This document shows positions 20,254 to 30,909 of a stretch of 64,000 nt of DNA, piece by piece. The position numbers were made by a program, and so were the translations under genes. The notes under the pieces were generated by a model. It saw only the letters and a list, made by a program, of their open reading frames with translations, searched no databases and had not been told where the DNA came from. The stretch spans positions 139,834,645-139,898,644 of the forward strand of contig NC_079147.1 of assembly GCF_945859685.1 (NCBI RefSeq). Direction: 5' to 3'. Position 1 is the stretch's first letter; each line of letters begins with the position of its first letter. This DNA is from Eupeodes corollae. Its lineage: Eukaryota; Arthropoda; Insecta; Diptera; Syrphidae.

Positions 20254-22446
20254 CTAAATATGAGAAGGAGAACAAACAACACAACAGCAACAATAGTCTC
20301 TTAGTATGACAGCTTTTATTTCCTGAAGGTGGTCATATTTTGTTTTTGGAATTATAAGAGGAAATAGATGTAATTGTTCAAATATAATATCAGACATAAT
20401 AACTTTGCTGGGTCTAACAGGTAAAATCTCGTATTTATCATTAAAATTTAATTTGTAAGTAATAGTTCCCTGAAAGTATCGGAAAGATTTAACATCTGTG
20501 ACTGTGACACAGGGATCATTAGCTTTTTTCCCTGGCCTAACGGAACTGTATTTAAAGAATTTTTTGTCTCCATAATTTTTAAAAAAGTCAAAATTTGGAG
20601 CTTCAGTTTCATAAAATGGTTGGTTTACTTTAGCTTCCTTCATCAGTCTTATGTAATCATTTGGAACGTAGATATCTTTGTTCTTTATTTTGCGTTCAAT
20701 TGTGCTGTGAACACTATCGCACTCCATCTGCGTATGCCCTTTAGTTAAATATTTTTGAATAATTTCTGTTCCATATTTTTCTGTCAAATATAAAAGGCTA
20801 TTACTCATTAATTATACTATTTCTATTTTGAGCTGTGCAACCATCGGAATATATAATAATGGGAATTTTACTTTCCATCTTCAAAAACTTTTACTCTAGG
20901 TAATCTACCAAACAAGACGCATACGTGGAAGCCTGCCCGTCAGAAACAGTTTCGTCAAACCAATAACAAGTAGCAGCTTTTTTGGCTAAATCAAAGATGG
21001 TGAAATTATGGCAGCATAATTTTGTTCTGTAATATAAGTCACTTGCGTTAATACATGGGCAAATTTTTACAGCCTGGACATCGATTGTCAAGACATGACA
21101 CAAATTTTGTTCAGCATCAGTTTTGTTCTTTTCTTTTTCATCTCTCGCCCTGTTTTTTTCATCTATGTGCCTAAGATATTCGGGTCTTTTAAATTACCGC
21201 TCTTATGTTTAAAACGTAAGTCACACCAGTCTTTTTTTGGACCTGTATAGTCCAATATTTTTTTGCTTAATTTGTGTTCTCATTACAAAATGAGAGAGGG
21301 CAGTTCCTTGCATTTGGTTTCGTAAGCCCTATAAACATCCATTATGCTCTGAAAATTTTGCTCTAAATAAAGCTTTTTTGTGTCTTTTCGACAATAATGG
21401 GACGGGAGTTTATCAAGATCATCAAGAAATGTTTGTAGAAAGTTTAAACGCAAATCACTTTTTCTAGTGTAGGGCGAATCAGAAATGGAGGGTGTATCCT
21501 TGATTCCTCCTTCACTTCGTTTGACCCAGTTTTGTATTGACAACTCTCTTAAACCCGTGGTTGAAATATACATTTTCTTACATACCTATATTATTTCATT
21601 ATTAACATTTAGAGTATATTTAAATGTATTTTTTCGTCGAGAATCTATTCCAGGCAACTGCATTAATGTAACTGATCCGCAGACAAAAACCCTTCTCTCC
21701 TCACAGTTTAGGTTTGACCACATTCGTTTAAAAAATTGTTTACCTTTGATCATCCGAAATCTTGAAACATTTGTTTTGTGGTCCTTTCTGTCGTTCTTTA
21801 CATTTGCATCGCTCTCCAATAATTCGGGTCTGTCTTTGTACGTTATGAAATGTTTTTTTTTTATCTTTAGGCTTAGAGTACCCCAAACCTTTTTGCCTCT
21901 CATTCTGAGCTCTCGGTTTTTCTTCTTTTTATTTTTCATAATATTTACTTCAGAGAAGGATAGCTCATCAACATCAATATCTAAAGTAGAATTAACCGTT
22001 AATTATTTTGAAAAAAAAAAAACAGTAACAGGTTACCTATCCCTATCTCCTCGGAATTCTCAGTATTAAATTGATCGGTTAATTCGTTTTCTTCAAATCC
22101 TTCGATTGTCATGTTGTCGTTCTTAATGAAGCTTTGTTGCGATTCTTCATTTGGAGACGAATTGTCTGGACAATCTACAGGAACAACTGTGTAATCTATG
22201 TCACTTTGTAAAGATTTTTCCGGAGAATATACTATGTAGTCGTCCTCATTTGTTAAATAGTTTTCTTCAAACTCAAATTCGTTTTCTGTTTTATTTTCAG
22301 CTATTTTAACGGTGTAAACAAATAATTATTAACTATTTTACAATGGTCAGCCAAATTATGAACAAATTACCGTTGTTTAGCATTGAATTGGTTGTTGTTT
22401 GAAAGTTTTCTCTTTTTTTTAAGGCTAATTCCAGCAATAATTTTCC
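20254..22446 (-). pseudogene. DUF7869-like transposase-related gene, copy 1
   Basis: Reading on the minus strand: an acidic N terminus (about 22446-22035, with splice-like breaks), a basic region (21939-21586), VCKKMYISTTGLRELS (about 21560), a finger-like region with LPSHYCRKDTKKLY, then TKLCCHNFTIFDLAKK (about 21030). YSDGCTAQNRN (about 20835) and KGHTQMECDSVHSTIE (about 20730) follow, ending at 20254. I recall this as an uncharacterised arthropod family annotated DUF7869. The Asp-bearing SDxCxxQNRN and MExDSxHS motifs suggest an RNase H-like nuclease fold. Several stops break the frame. Copies 2 and 3 lie at 39553-40948 and 52560-53275. Confidence 0.6.
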
Positions 22447-23134
22447 TTTCGATGTCATTATTACGATGAAGTACCTCGTAAGTCTAAACAAATTTCTTTA
22501 AACAATAATGAAAGGACCTCGTAAGTATTTGCCTCAATTAAAGTTGTCTGTAGCAAGTTTATTTAAAAAGATTCTTAAAAACTTTTTATCTTACTGTTAA
22601 TTTAAGTTTAAATACTCACCAATTAACACTATTTTGTATATTTAAGTAAAATTAATTCGACAAAACAGTCACATTCAATTTAAAGAGACTAACGAGGTAC
22701 TGCACATTATTTGCAAAATATTTTTATTCGAGGTTTTGTTTTTTTCAAGTTTTCTTATTTTTTTTAGAACAAACTCTTTAAACAAAAATATCAACAGGTG
22801 ACGCTGATTTTTCTGCTTTTTATGAGCCCAAAATCAAAAAATTGATTTTTTTCTTCTTACGAGGCCCTGCTATCTAACCATCGATATACAATGCTGCCAA
22901 ATACAATTAGCTTGTCAACGAGATTGCAAAATGGGTGTGTTCGTTGGTTTGATTGCAGTTAGACATTATAATAAGTCGCTTACACTTGGTTTACTATGAG
23001 CAAATAATTAAAGAAAGGGTTTCGAATTTTTGACTTTATTCCAGTCAAAAATAAATGTTGACTGGATCTGTATTTTATTTCCAGCTAACAAAGAAAAAAT
23101 CCAGTCAAATCTGACTGGAAACAAGTCAAAATGG
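22447..23134. other. Non-coding stretch between the DUF7869-like relic and gag
   Basis: AT-rich. It contains short ACGAGGT or ACGAGG motifs at about 22471, 22512, 22692 and 22858, which could be subterminal repeats of the element carrying the DUF7869-like gene. At 23039-23128 there is a short inverted repeat (TTCCAGTCA...TGACTGGAA) directly next to gag. I could not define element ends. Confidence 0.35.
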
Positions 23135-24075
23135 CAACAGTGGTTATTTCTATTTTGATTATTATTAAAATTAGAATTATGAGGTTTCCAATAGTTGTTA
23201 TAATTTTGCCTTTGGTTTGGCATTCTAGTATTATCATATATGGTACTAGGTAGACCATTGGTTGGGGTTGATAGTTTTGAGGGCGATTATTATTTTTATT
23301 CGGTTCCCAAACCGATCTTTTTGGAAATCCTAAATTGTTACTATTTATATTATTATTTGAGTAATTATTGTTAGAGTGACTTGCAGAAGTATTTTTATTA
23401 AAATGAAGTGCGAATTGAGCCCTTTGATTATTGGATTCCAATTCTTGGGCCTTAGCTAAAGCACTAGGGAGGTCACTAGGATTTAGTGAAAATAATATGC
23501 TGCTTAAGGAACCCTTTCAGGCCCGTAATAAATATTCTAAGAGCATTTCTCCTATGAGCTTTATTTAGGTCTTTTGTTAAGCTTCCCTGACCATGGGTCA
23601 TAATTGATTTATTTATCAACAATTTCAACTTTTTGTTGACTATATTATAATTTTCTATTAGGGATGAAGATCCCTGTCTAAGTACACTTAACTCCTATTT
23701 GATCATGTGTATTCGACGTTTGTCCGCATAGGCAAAAGCGAGACGACTCAAAACTGCATCAAAATTTAAAACTGTTCCATGGTTCGTTTGAATGTCGTTA
23801 GCGTTTTTAACAATTTTATTTCGCAAAATTGTCAATGCCGCGAAATATCTCTTACTTTCTCTCGTGTAAAGAGTCATTGAATTGTTAGCAGCTTCTCGCC
23901 AACTAACATACGAATTTTCGTCACCTGCGAATTCAGGCAATGACTTGATAACGTCGAGTGACTCGACACAGTTTATGTTATCGTTTATCGTTTCCGGTTT
24001 ATGTCCCGTCACGTTGATTTCTCAAACTTTCGATTTCATCTCAATTTTCAATATAATATAACAAATGTTCATTAT
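23135..24075 (-). pseudogene. gag: Errantivirus A gag, N-terminal and middle part
   Basis: The capsid start is SLDVIKSLPEFAGDENSYVS (about 23940), followed by LTILRNKIVKNANDIQ and LSRLAFAYADKRRIHMIK, typical of 297/17.6-type Gag. A stretch full of stops (23695-23450) leads to an Asn/Gln-rich C-terminal region (23441-23135). The leader side holds a stop just upstream of 24012. Gag resumes at about 18618 after the inserted block, so this insertion split gag in two. Confidence 0.78.
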
Positions 24076-24318
24076 GTTCTCCTTACTCTTGAAAAAATTA
24101 AAATATGCTGCTTCTGTTGATATTCTGCTTGTTGATAATCTGCTTGTTTATAGACTGCTTGTTGATTGCTTCACCGTTTTTTCCGTTTTCGTTATTGTCT
24201 TTCTCTTGTTTCTGAGTTTACCTTTCACTTTTTTCTTTTTAATTCTGCTACAGTTAATATTTTTCCTTTGGTAATTTATTTGTTTTTTTTTTTAATAATA
24301 TTTTTAACACTTTTTTTT

Positions 24319-24516
24319 TTAGTCCACCAAATTTAAGTACGTTTCAGTACTCACTTGACCACCTTCACAATGTTCTTCACTGAGTAATCTATTTAATTCA
24401 TTGATGTGTCCCCTTTTTATTCTTTCGTTTGTGATATTTTTTAATTCTTTAACACTAAATTCTCGCCTATTCGGTATTGGCTCGTCCCTATTTCCATAAA
24501 TTGCTCTCAAGGGCAC
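24319..24516 (-). CDS. Small ORF in the errantivirus A leader
   Basis: A 65-aa ORF begins MPLRAIYGNRDEPIPNRREF, is charged and has no frame breaks. It lies between the primer site (24907) and gag (24075). I do not recognise it. It could be a genuine leader-encoded peptide, a displaced N terminus of gag, or chance. Composition (Glu/Arg/Asn rich, no homopolymers) looks coding rather than random AT-rich sequence. Confidence 0.35.
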   Translation of the reverse strand: MPLRAIYGNRDEPIPNRREFSVKELKNITNERIKRGHINELNRLLSEEHCEGGQVSTETYLNLVD

Positions 24517-24906
24517 ACGCGTTTGGGAGGGTTAACTGTCCATAACAATAAATTATGTTTTATAACTTGATTCACTTCACAATATAAAGACAATTATTTA
24601 TTTCAATTAATAAAGACGACCAATTTTATCAGCCTATATTTATTTATTCAAACAAGAATTTTTCTTTTTTAATGCGTACTTTTTTTTTATAGATTCAATT
24701 GTTTTAACTTTTATGTTTTCTTCTTAAAATATTTGTATTCAAATTTTTTATATTATCAGTGTGAATTTATGTGTATTATTCTTTGAAATTTACGTGCACT
24801 TATCCACATTTACTTAAAAGACTTAGATTTTTTTTTTGTTTTAATAAACTTTCGATTACCATGCCGAGGTTTTACAACTGTTTTGTGTTTTTATTTTTAT
24901 TACCAT

Positions 24907-24924
24907 GCCCCACGTTGGGCGCCA
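24907..24924 (-). promoter_or_regulatory. Primer binding site, tRNA-Lys (errantivirus A)
   Basis: The minus strand reads TGGCGCCCAACGTGGGGC, matching the 3' end of tRNA-Lys(CUU) over 18 bases. The LTR ends immediately before it. Confidence 0.85.
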
Positions 24925-25302
24925 ATTAATATTTTTATGTACCGGGAGATGTTTTTAAAAAGAACTTTTAATTTAATAAAACAATTCTTTTAATTTTAAT
25001 CTGCAACGGTTTTATTTATGAACGGATGTGTTCTTGTTGGGTAATGGTTAAAAACTGAACTTAGAAATATTGATCTTACAAATATTGATCTTTAAATTAT
25101 TGCATCATTGAATCTTATCTATTATAATATTGCGTGGGTGCATAAAGTGCATAAAATCGATATATCTCCGATTGGCAACGACGGTGGCTCGAAGGATGGA
25201 TATCTATGTGCTGGATGTATCGAAAGATACTTTTCGGTTGAAAGATATGATGTGATGAATGCTCACTTTTGGGTGGCATTTTAAATACAATGTGGATATT
25301 TT
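24925..25302 (-). repeat. 5' LTR of errantivirus A
   Basis: About 375 bp between the primer site and a palindrome. Near its outer edge it carries ATATCCACATTGTATTT and AAATGCCACCCAAAAG, the same start as the LTR at 2351-2483. The expected AGTTAAC at the very start is missing; instead the edge forms a perfect palindrome with the flank (25286-25320). An AATAAAACC polyadenylation-type signal lies near 25000. Confidence 0.75.
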
Positions 25303-25320
25303 AAAAATATCCACATTGTA
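25286..25320. repeat. Perfect 35-bp palindrome at the LTR edge
   Basis: 17-bp arms (TACAATGTGGATATTTT and its exact complement) flank a single central base. The left arm is the end of the LTR. The right arm is the same LTR start inverted. Confidence 0.85.
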
Positions 25321-25394
25321 ATTGAATTGAAAATTCAGGTAGACTCTTTATAATTACAAGAGATTCTGTACAATTTATGTTTTGGTCAATTATT

Positions 25395-25560
25395 TGACAA
25401 GAAAATTAAGTCACTGAATTATTAGCCCTAGTCCGGAAACAATTGATTCTAACTCATCAATTTTGCGTTTACATTTTGTTTCTTGTTCTTGGAACAATCT
25501 TTGCACCTCATTATTATTTGTTTGCAAAGCTCTTGCGAGCATTTGATCCACAGGTACTGC
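25395..25560 (-). pseudogene. Coiled-coil gag-like fragment
   Basis: A short minus-strand frame reads VDQMLARALQTNNNEVQRL followed by FQEQETKCKRKIDELES. It is helical and charged and ends in a stop near 25405. It lies downstream of a primer-site-like motif at 26297-26318, so it could be the start of a gag or a leader peptide. I do not recognise a specific family. Confidence 0.3.
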
Positions 25561-25569
25561 AGACACACT

Positions 25570-26075
25570 ATTAATTAATTATCTATTTTTAATTAAACAC
25601 AAACACGAATTTTATTTTTAAAACCTTTATTTATATTCTAATTTTTATTCCGGAACAATTTGTTATAATAAGCTTAATTATGAATCTATTAAAGCTTCTG
25701 GTCCCTTACCATGGGTCGGGGGAAACCATAGGCTATACGAAGTGATCAAATAAGAAAAGACTCCTCATCGACTGGTACAGTCTTATTTATAACTAACCGA
25801 TCATCCCCATTCCGATATTCCGAAATACGATCAATACGGGAATGATGGTGACACAATCGATAAGATGTGCAAATCAGCACATTTATGTTTACAGCGAGTA
25901 ATTGTTTATGTTACTCGCTGGGAAGAATTTTTATCTGTTAAAGATTTTTGCTAAAGGTCATTGACGGAAGTGATTGTTTATATTGGACGGCGCTGATAGC
26001 TTGATGGCTATATCCATCCATCACGTTAAGTGATATTGTAGGTATGGTAGTGGTGTATGTCTGTGACATAACTAT
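25570..26075 (-). repeat. Probable LTR
   Basis: The minus strand begins TGTCACAGACATACACC (about 26072), has a TATA-like ATAAATAAGAC and an AATAAAGG near the end, and finishes TAGTGTGTCTGCA (about 25560). Length and architecture suit an LTR. No second copy or target duplication was found. It separates the fragment at 25395-25560 from a primer-site-like motif. Confidence 0.4.
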
Positions 26076-26296
26076 AAATCTGCTTCTTCCCCTTCTTCTG
26101 GTTAATTTCACTTAGCACATTAGTTTATTTATTTATTTTTCTTTTAGCTACTTTGTGTCTTGGAACTTTTGTCCCATGAACTGGTCCCTTTGATTTTGCA
26201 CACTTTCTCCTTTCTTTGAATGATAATTGGCCGTTTATTTGGCAAAAATAGCAATTATCACTGATTTTACTTTATTTTTCGAAGTCAAGTTAAAAC

Positions 26297-26318
26297 GCGA
26301 TCCCGGTTGAGCCCCCAA
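26297..26318 (-). promoter_or_regulatory. Possible primer binding site
   Basis: The minus strand reads TTGGGGGCTCAACCGGGATC, which has the look of a tRNA 3'-end complement after a TT dinucleotide. The tRNA was not identified. The flanking sequence to the right (26320-26640) is AT-rich without recognisable genes and could hold the remains of an LTR. Confidence 0.35.
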
Positions 26319-26639
26319 ATAATTTAATTCATTTTAATTTGAATTTAAAAAAAAAATATTTAAAAAAATTTAATAGATCATAGAATTGACGATTTAAACG
26401 TTAAGACTTCATTATTTTATAGTTATTTTACCAATAAAAAATACATTTCAAAAAGTCATTTCTTGAAAAAAAATAAGTGTAAGTTTTAAAGTTCAATAAA
26501 TAAGTTGGTACTTTTACTTTTACAAAACGGTTTTTTGTGCAATTATATACCAAAAGGTGAGCACTTGGTACATATCCAAAGTTTAATAACTTTTAAGCTC
26601 TTTAACTCTACTTACGCTTTTTGTTATTAAGGGATTATT

Positions 26640-27500
26640 ATAAATAAAATACTATCGATGTCAGTAGCTACTAAATCAGAAAATTTTATTTACATTTAGG
26701 AACATCAGTTTTTTTACCTTTTCAGTCTTAAGTCTCGACCGTCCGTCAGATATAAGCTCTCCTAACTTTCAAAAAATTCCTTCACATGGAACCGAAGTTG
26801 CTATTATGCAACAGTGCTTTTGATAAGCTGGTTTCGCCACCATTCACTCGGACTATCATTCCGTTTAGCCATTGTGTGTTTTAAATAAAGCTTTACTTCA
26901 TCAAGAGCTTCTACTCTTGAAGACCTAACTTGTTGAATTTCTGATATAATGTGGTCAACATCATCCCAGAGCGAAACATATCCTTTATTTGATGGCACGG
27001 TCGACGAAGGGCCATGTGTTGGTTGTATTTGAGCATTGATTGTTCCTCCTTGTTGACTCGATTTCGTAAATTGCAAAGTCTATTACCTAACTCTTTGCAG
27101 CATCAGCGTCTGAACGGCTTTCAAAAAGGTGCGATTTGAATCTTGGGTACATGGGGAACGTACAAACTCCAAAGGTTCCACTGCATTCAATATTTACAAA
27201 CCTCGTCATTGCAAATTTTGTTTTGGTATATTTGGGTAAGCATTTTGTTATATATAATGACTATACTTCCTGTAAGATATTGCTCCCCACTTATTTGCAT
27301 AGTCGCATCTTTTAAAGGTTTCAGCACTCTGCATAGCTGATTGCACAGCAGCCACTCTTCCAAAGTTATGCACTGAAGTGAAGCGCTACTGGTGCTGTCG
27401 AGCAAAGCCATTGTCGTTGTTAAGACTTCCTTAAGTAGAACAAGTCTTTCCAACATATCGAATGTTGAGTTCCATCTCGTTGAAACATCAATTATCATTT
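26640..27500 (-). pseudogene. hAT transposase relic
   Basis: Minus-strand pieces in order: DVSTRWNSTFDMLERLVLL (27490), LEEWLLCNQLCRVLKPLKDA and ISGEQYLTGSIVIIYNKML (27350-27240), VDHIISEIQQVRSSRVEA (26970), then a decayed dimerisation domain (ATSVPCEGIF, LISDGRSRLKTEKVKKLM, 26790-26690) with a stop at about 26681. The RW motif and C-terminal domain identify hAT. The N-terminal half and termini are missing. It differs from the hAT at 8947-17297. Confidence 0.75.
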
Positions 27501-27556
27501 TTTTTTGGCTGTGAAATGTTTCGATAAAAGAATCAAATTAATATATCTAAATAAAC

Positions 27557-27780
27557 TGTTGGGGAATTAAACTTCCGAACAGTAAGGGGAGAGATCCTTA
27601 GTTCTATAATTTCTTTAAAGGGCACTTCGCCGAACACAAGTTTTGCTTATGGTATTTTTCTTTATTTAATCTACAAGTCTAATTTACAAGTCACGGAACC
27701 ACCAAGTGGTATTTATTGGCGCAGCCGACGACTGATCGCGTTGAAGACTAGAAGAGAACTCTCCAGAGACCGACCAAGTC
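27557..27780 (+). repeat. LTR and primer-site-like start of a plus-strand element
   Basis: A 158-bp block begins TGTTGGGGAATTAAAC, ends at 27714 and is followed on the plus strand by TGGCGCAGCCGACGAC, which resembles the tRNA-Ser-type primer site of 297-like elements. If so, this is one of the few plus-strand retroelement pieces here, about 220 bp long. Alternatively it is the 3' LTR of the minus-strand BEL element next to it, with AATAAAG near 27665 as its poly(A) signal. No second copy was found to decide. Confidence 0.4.
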
Positions 27781-27782
27781 AG

Positions 27783-29135
27783 TCACCAAGCCACCATCAG
27801 TCCGTTGTCCAAGAATGCAGCGTCACCAAAAAGCCCACAGGTTAAACGAGTCGAGAATCTGGTACCAGGCCCATGCCTTGGATACCCAACGACACACAAC
27901 CAAGAATGTGCCAACGCCAGCAACAATAGCGATGGTGATTGACCGAACATCCTGCCCGGCCAAAAGTCTTGGTGGTTGATTGGTATATCATCGATGCGGG
28001 GCTCTGGTACTGCTATCAGTGGTGCTCCGATCAAGAAGTCTCCAGGAGTGAGGGCCAGTTTGTCCTCAGGATCGTCATGTAGGGGAACCAATGGACGAGA
28101 GTTAAGACATGCTTCGATACGAACTGCCAAGGTGTGCAGCTGATGATGCCAAAGCGACTGAGATCCCACCAGGCGGATCAAGTGGTGTTTGGCGGATTTG
28201 ACGGCGGCTTCCCATAAGCCACCTTGATGTGGAGCACCTGGCGTGATAAAGTGCCATCTCGTACCTGCATGCGCCAAGGCTTGCTGATTGTAATGAGACT
28301 CAAAAAGAGCCAGGTCTTCCTTCATGAGCCGGTTGGCCCCCACAAAGGCAGTCCCATTATCGCTGTAGAGATCGGGGCAGGGTCCACGCCTGCCGGTAAA
28401 ACGGGTGAAAGCATCCAAGAAAGCTTGTGAAGAGAGGTCCTCTATGACCTCTAAATGCACGGTTTTGGTAGCCATGCATACAAATATCGCCAGGTATCCC
28501 TTTGTAGTGGTGCGGGATCGTTTGGTTCCCACGCGTAGGATGAATGGTCCACAGTAATCTACCCCGGACGATAGGAAGGGTCTTGCCTCATTGACTCGTT
28601 GACTGGGCAATGAGGCCATCTGTTGCTTTATTAATGTCCCACGATATCTTCGACAGATAACGCATTTGTGGACGAATGTTCTAACCGCTTGTCGGCCCTG
28701 AAGTATCCAATACTTATGGCGTAGTGTCTGAAGCATCAGTTGTGCTCCACCATGCATGGTGATCTCGTGAGTGTGGTCCAACAGCAACCCTACGAGATGT
28801 CCTATCTTCGGTAGGACGAGCGGGAATTTCTGCTCATGTGGCAGCGAAAAGTGAGTGAGCCGGCCTCCGACTCGAAGTAAATCCTTGTCGTCTAAGTAAG
28901 GATTTAGTGACAGTAACGGGCTTCCACTCCCCAATGGAGCTTTCTTGTGTAGTTGCTGGATGTCTTGAGGGAAGCACATCGCTTGTTCTATTCGTATAAG
29001 GCGTTGTAGGGCGTCATCGAGCTCATCCGCTCCGATCACGGGTTCCTGGATACGATGTCTATGTGACTTCAGCCACCTTGTCATGTAGGCAACAACGCGT
29101 AGAAGTTTCTGCATTCGGCTATATCGTTCCACCAA
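27783..29135 (-). CDS. pol: BEL/Pao integrase domain
   Basis: A 450-aa open frame. Zinc-binding H-H-C-C: HTHEITMHGGAQLML, KYWILQGRQAVRTFVHKC and VICRRYRG. Catalytic core: SSGVDYCGPFILRVG (Asp), LYSDNGTAFVGANRL (Asp), TPGAPHQGGLWEAAVKSAK (Glu). The stretch LNSRPLVPLHDDPEDKLALT is typical of BEL/Pao. After IPINHQDFWPG the frame ends in unrelated residues, while an alternative frame reads a hydrophobic segment (ITIAIVAGVGTFLVV), so the normal C terminus is lost. The block is intact but could only work as part of a polyprotein. Confidence 0.88.
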   Translation of the reverse strand: MVERYSRMQKLLRVVAYMTRWLKSHRHRIQEPVIGADELDDALQRLIRIEQAMCFPQDIQQLHKKAPLGSGSPLLSLNPYLDDKDLLRVGGRLTHFSLPHEQKFPLVLPKIGHLVGLLLDHTHEITMHGGAQLMLQTLRHKYWILQGRQAVRTFVHKCVICRRYRGTLIKQQMASLPSQRVNEARPFLSSGVDYCGPFILRVGTKRSRTTTKGYLAIFVCMATKTVHLEVIEDLSSQAFLDAFTRFTGRRGPCPDLYSDNGTAFVGANRLMKEDLALFESHYNQQALAHAGTRWHFITPGAPHQGGLWEAAVKSAKHHLIRLVGSQSLWHHQLHTLAVRIEACLNSRPLVPLHDDPEDKLALTPGDFLIGAPLIAVPEPRIDDIPINHQDFWPGRMFGQSPSLLLLALAHSWLCVVGYPRHGPGTRFSTRLTCGLFGDAAFLDNGLMVAW

Positions 29136-29999
29136 GGGGATGACCGTCTCTGCATCGAGTAGTCAATGGGTGTGATGCGGGTTGCGTGGTGACACTGGTA
29201 ACAACCGATGGTTTGACTTCAGCTGCGATAGTAACCAGGTCTTTATCATCAGGTTGCCCGGCTGGGCCAAGAGGGAGCGCAGTCTGGGCCTTGCCACCAT
29301 AGGTTGTGGTTGACGAGCTCTGAGGCACCAATACCTCGACTCGCGCAGTCAGCAGGGTTCTGAGCGGAGCGTACCTACGTGATGCCACCGTTCAGGTGAC
29401 GTGAGCCCTTGTATTTGTCGGACTCGATTCGCGACGTATGGCTTCAATGTCGAAGGCTCCTTCCTTAACCAACATAACACGATGCTGGAATCTGACCATA
29501 AGTAGTATGGTGCTGTAACTAGTCCAAGAGCTGTACGGATGTTCATCAGGGTGATGGCCAATAGGTGGGCGGCGCAAAGTTCTAAACGAGGTATAGTGGC
29601 TCCCTTGATGGGGGCTACCTTCATACGGGCAGTCACCAGGGAGATCTGCACTCGTTCATCTGGGTAGGTTGTTGTTAGGTAGACCACTGCTGCATAGGCT
29701 CGGGAGCTGGCACCACAGAAACCATAAATTGTGGTGGGGTACTGATTGTGCATGCCTAGCCAGCGTGGGACCCGAACCTGATTGAGGTAGACCAAGTCTT
29801 CCCGGAATGTCTGCCAAGTATGCTGCAACTCATCAGTGAGGGGGGCATCCCAAGTGATGCCTGCGGACCAGAGTGTCTGGATGAACACCTTTCCGACGAT
29901 TACCACAGGAGCACGAAGACCGGTGGGGTCAAACACCTGAGCCACTTCACTCAGTACACGCCTCTTTGTTGCAGGAGGGCGTGGCACTTCTAGTTCCAC
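29119..29999 (-). pseudogene. pol: BEL/Pao RNase H region
   Basis: The reading includes VAQVFDPTGLRAPVVIVGK, WAGITWDAPL-type text with SAGITWDAPLTDEL, the RNase H start IYGFCGASSRAYAAVVYLTT, ELCAAHLLAITL with the Glu, and LWSDSSIVLCWLRKEP with an Asp. The first catalytic Asp, usually FCDASxxAYAA, is Gly here (FCGASSRAYAA). A frame change occurs near 29360 on the way to integrase. Confidence 0.82.
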
Positions 30000-30681
30000 G
30001 CGAAAGAAGAGCTCATCAGCTGTTGGGTCCCAACGTAGACCAAGTACTGTTGCCGTTGGGCAGTCATGACGAGCTCTGTGGAAGAAGAAGAAAAGGAAGC
30101 TTGATTAGTTAACCTCGACATTACCTGTATGCTATTCGAGTTCCATTTGCGGAGTGCAAAATGTCCAGCCAAGAGGATCTTATTGACGTCGCCTGCCAGT
30201 CGTACTGCTTCGACGGCACTGTTGCAGCTAGTGAGAAGGTGATCCACATAAAAGGCCTTCTCAATCGTCTCAATTGCCGCTCGGGCACGTGTTGGATCTG
30301 CGACTAAACTCTGGTTATCGTGCGCACACTGGATCATCGATCGCACTGAAGTGTATGGACTAGATGCCATACCATATGTAACGGTTGTTAACCGAAAGAC
30401 ATTGATGAATCACGATGTTCAGGTGCTACCAGGACCTGACGGAACATCTTCTCCACATCGGCTGTCAAAGCAATGGAGTATATCCGGAACCTCAAGATCA
30501 CATTGATAAGTGAATCTTGGATCGTCGGACCCACCAGCTGGACATCATTGAGCGAGACTCCAGTAGTGGTTTTGGCTGACGCATTGAATACCACACGGAA
30601 TTTAGTGATTACCGCATGATGCGGGATGTAGTACGAGTTGGGGCGGTCGCCATGTTGACCCACCTGCTCCATGTGTCCCAT
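29990..30681 (-). pseudogene. pol: BEL/Pao reverse transcriptase, active site mutated
   Basis: First block: KFRVVFNASAKTTTGVSLND, then ALTADVEKMFRQV with the first catalytic Asp (30681-30388). A small deletion and stop follow. Second block: PYTSVRSMIQCAHDN and KAFYVDHLLTSCNSAVEAV (30370-29990). The conserved YVDD is YVDH, so the catalytic Asp pair is broken. A further frame change leads into RNase H. The enzyme cannot be functional in this copy. Confidence 0.85.
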
Positions 30682-30909
30682 AGCTTCATATTAACGCATG
30701 AATGTAGTGTACTTCTCGCGGAGTTCTGGATTGTTGTAGAGTCTTCTCTCTAGACAATAGAACTGGCGTATGGCTGAGCGGTAGGATGCGCCTAGCTTCG
30801 GGGCATCGTGTCGAAATGGTATCTGAACCATGTATCGACCATCACTCATCCTCTCTGGATTCGTCGAGAGGAACTTCTTCTAGCTTCCAGAAGTACTTTA
30901 CCAATTCGT

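Noticed and set aside
21485..22069. Plus-strand 194-aa ORF with hydrophobic Phe/Leu-rich segments
   Set aside because: It is the shadow of the DUF7869-like copy 1, whose motifs lie on the minus strand.
18620..23134. Eight-base AATAGAAA on both sides as proof of one hAT insertion in gag
   Set aside because: The site is in an Asn-rich, AAT-repeat region where such a match is expected by chance, and no inverted ends pair up.
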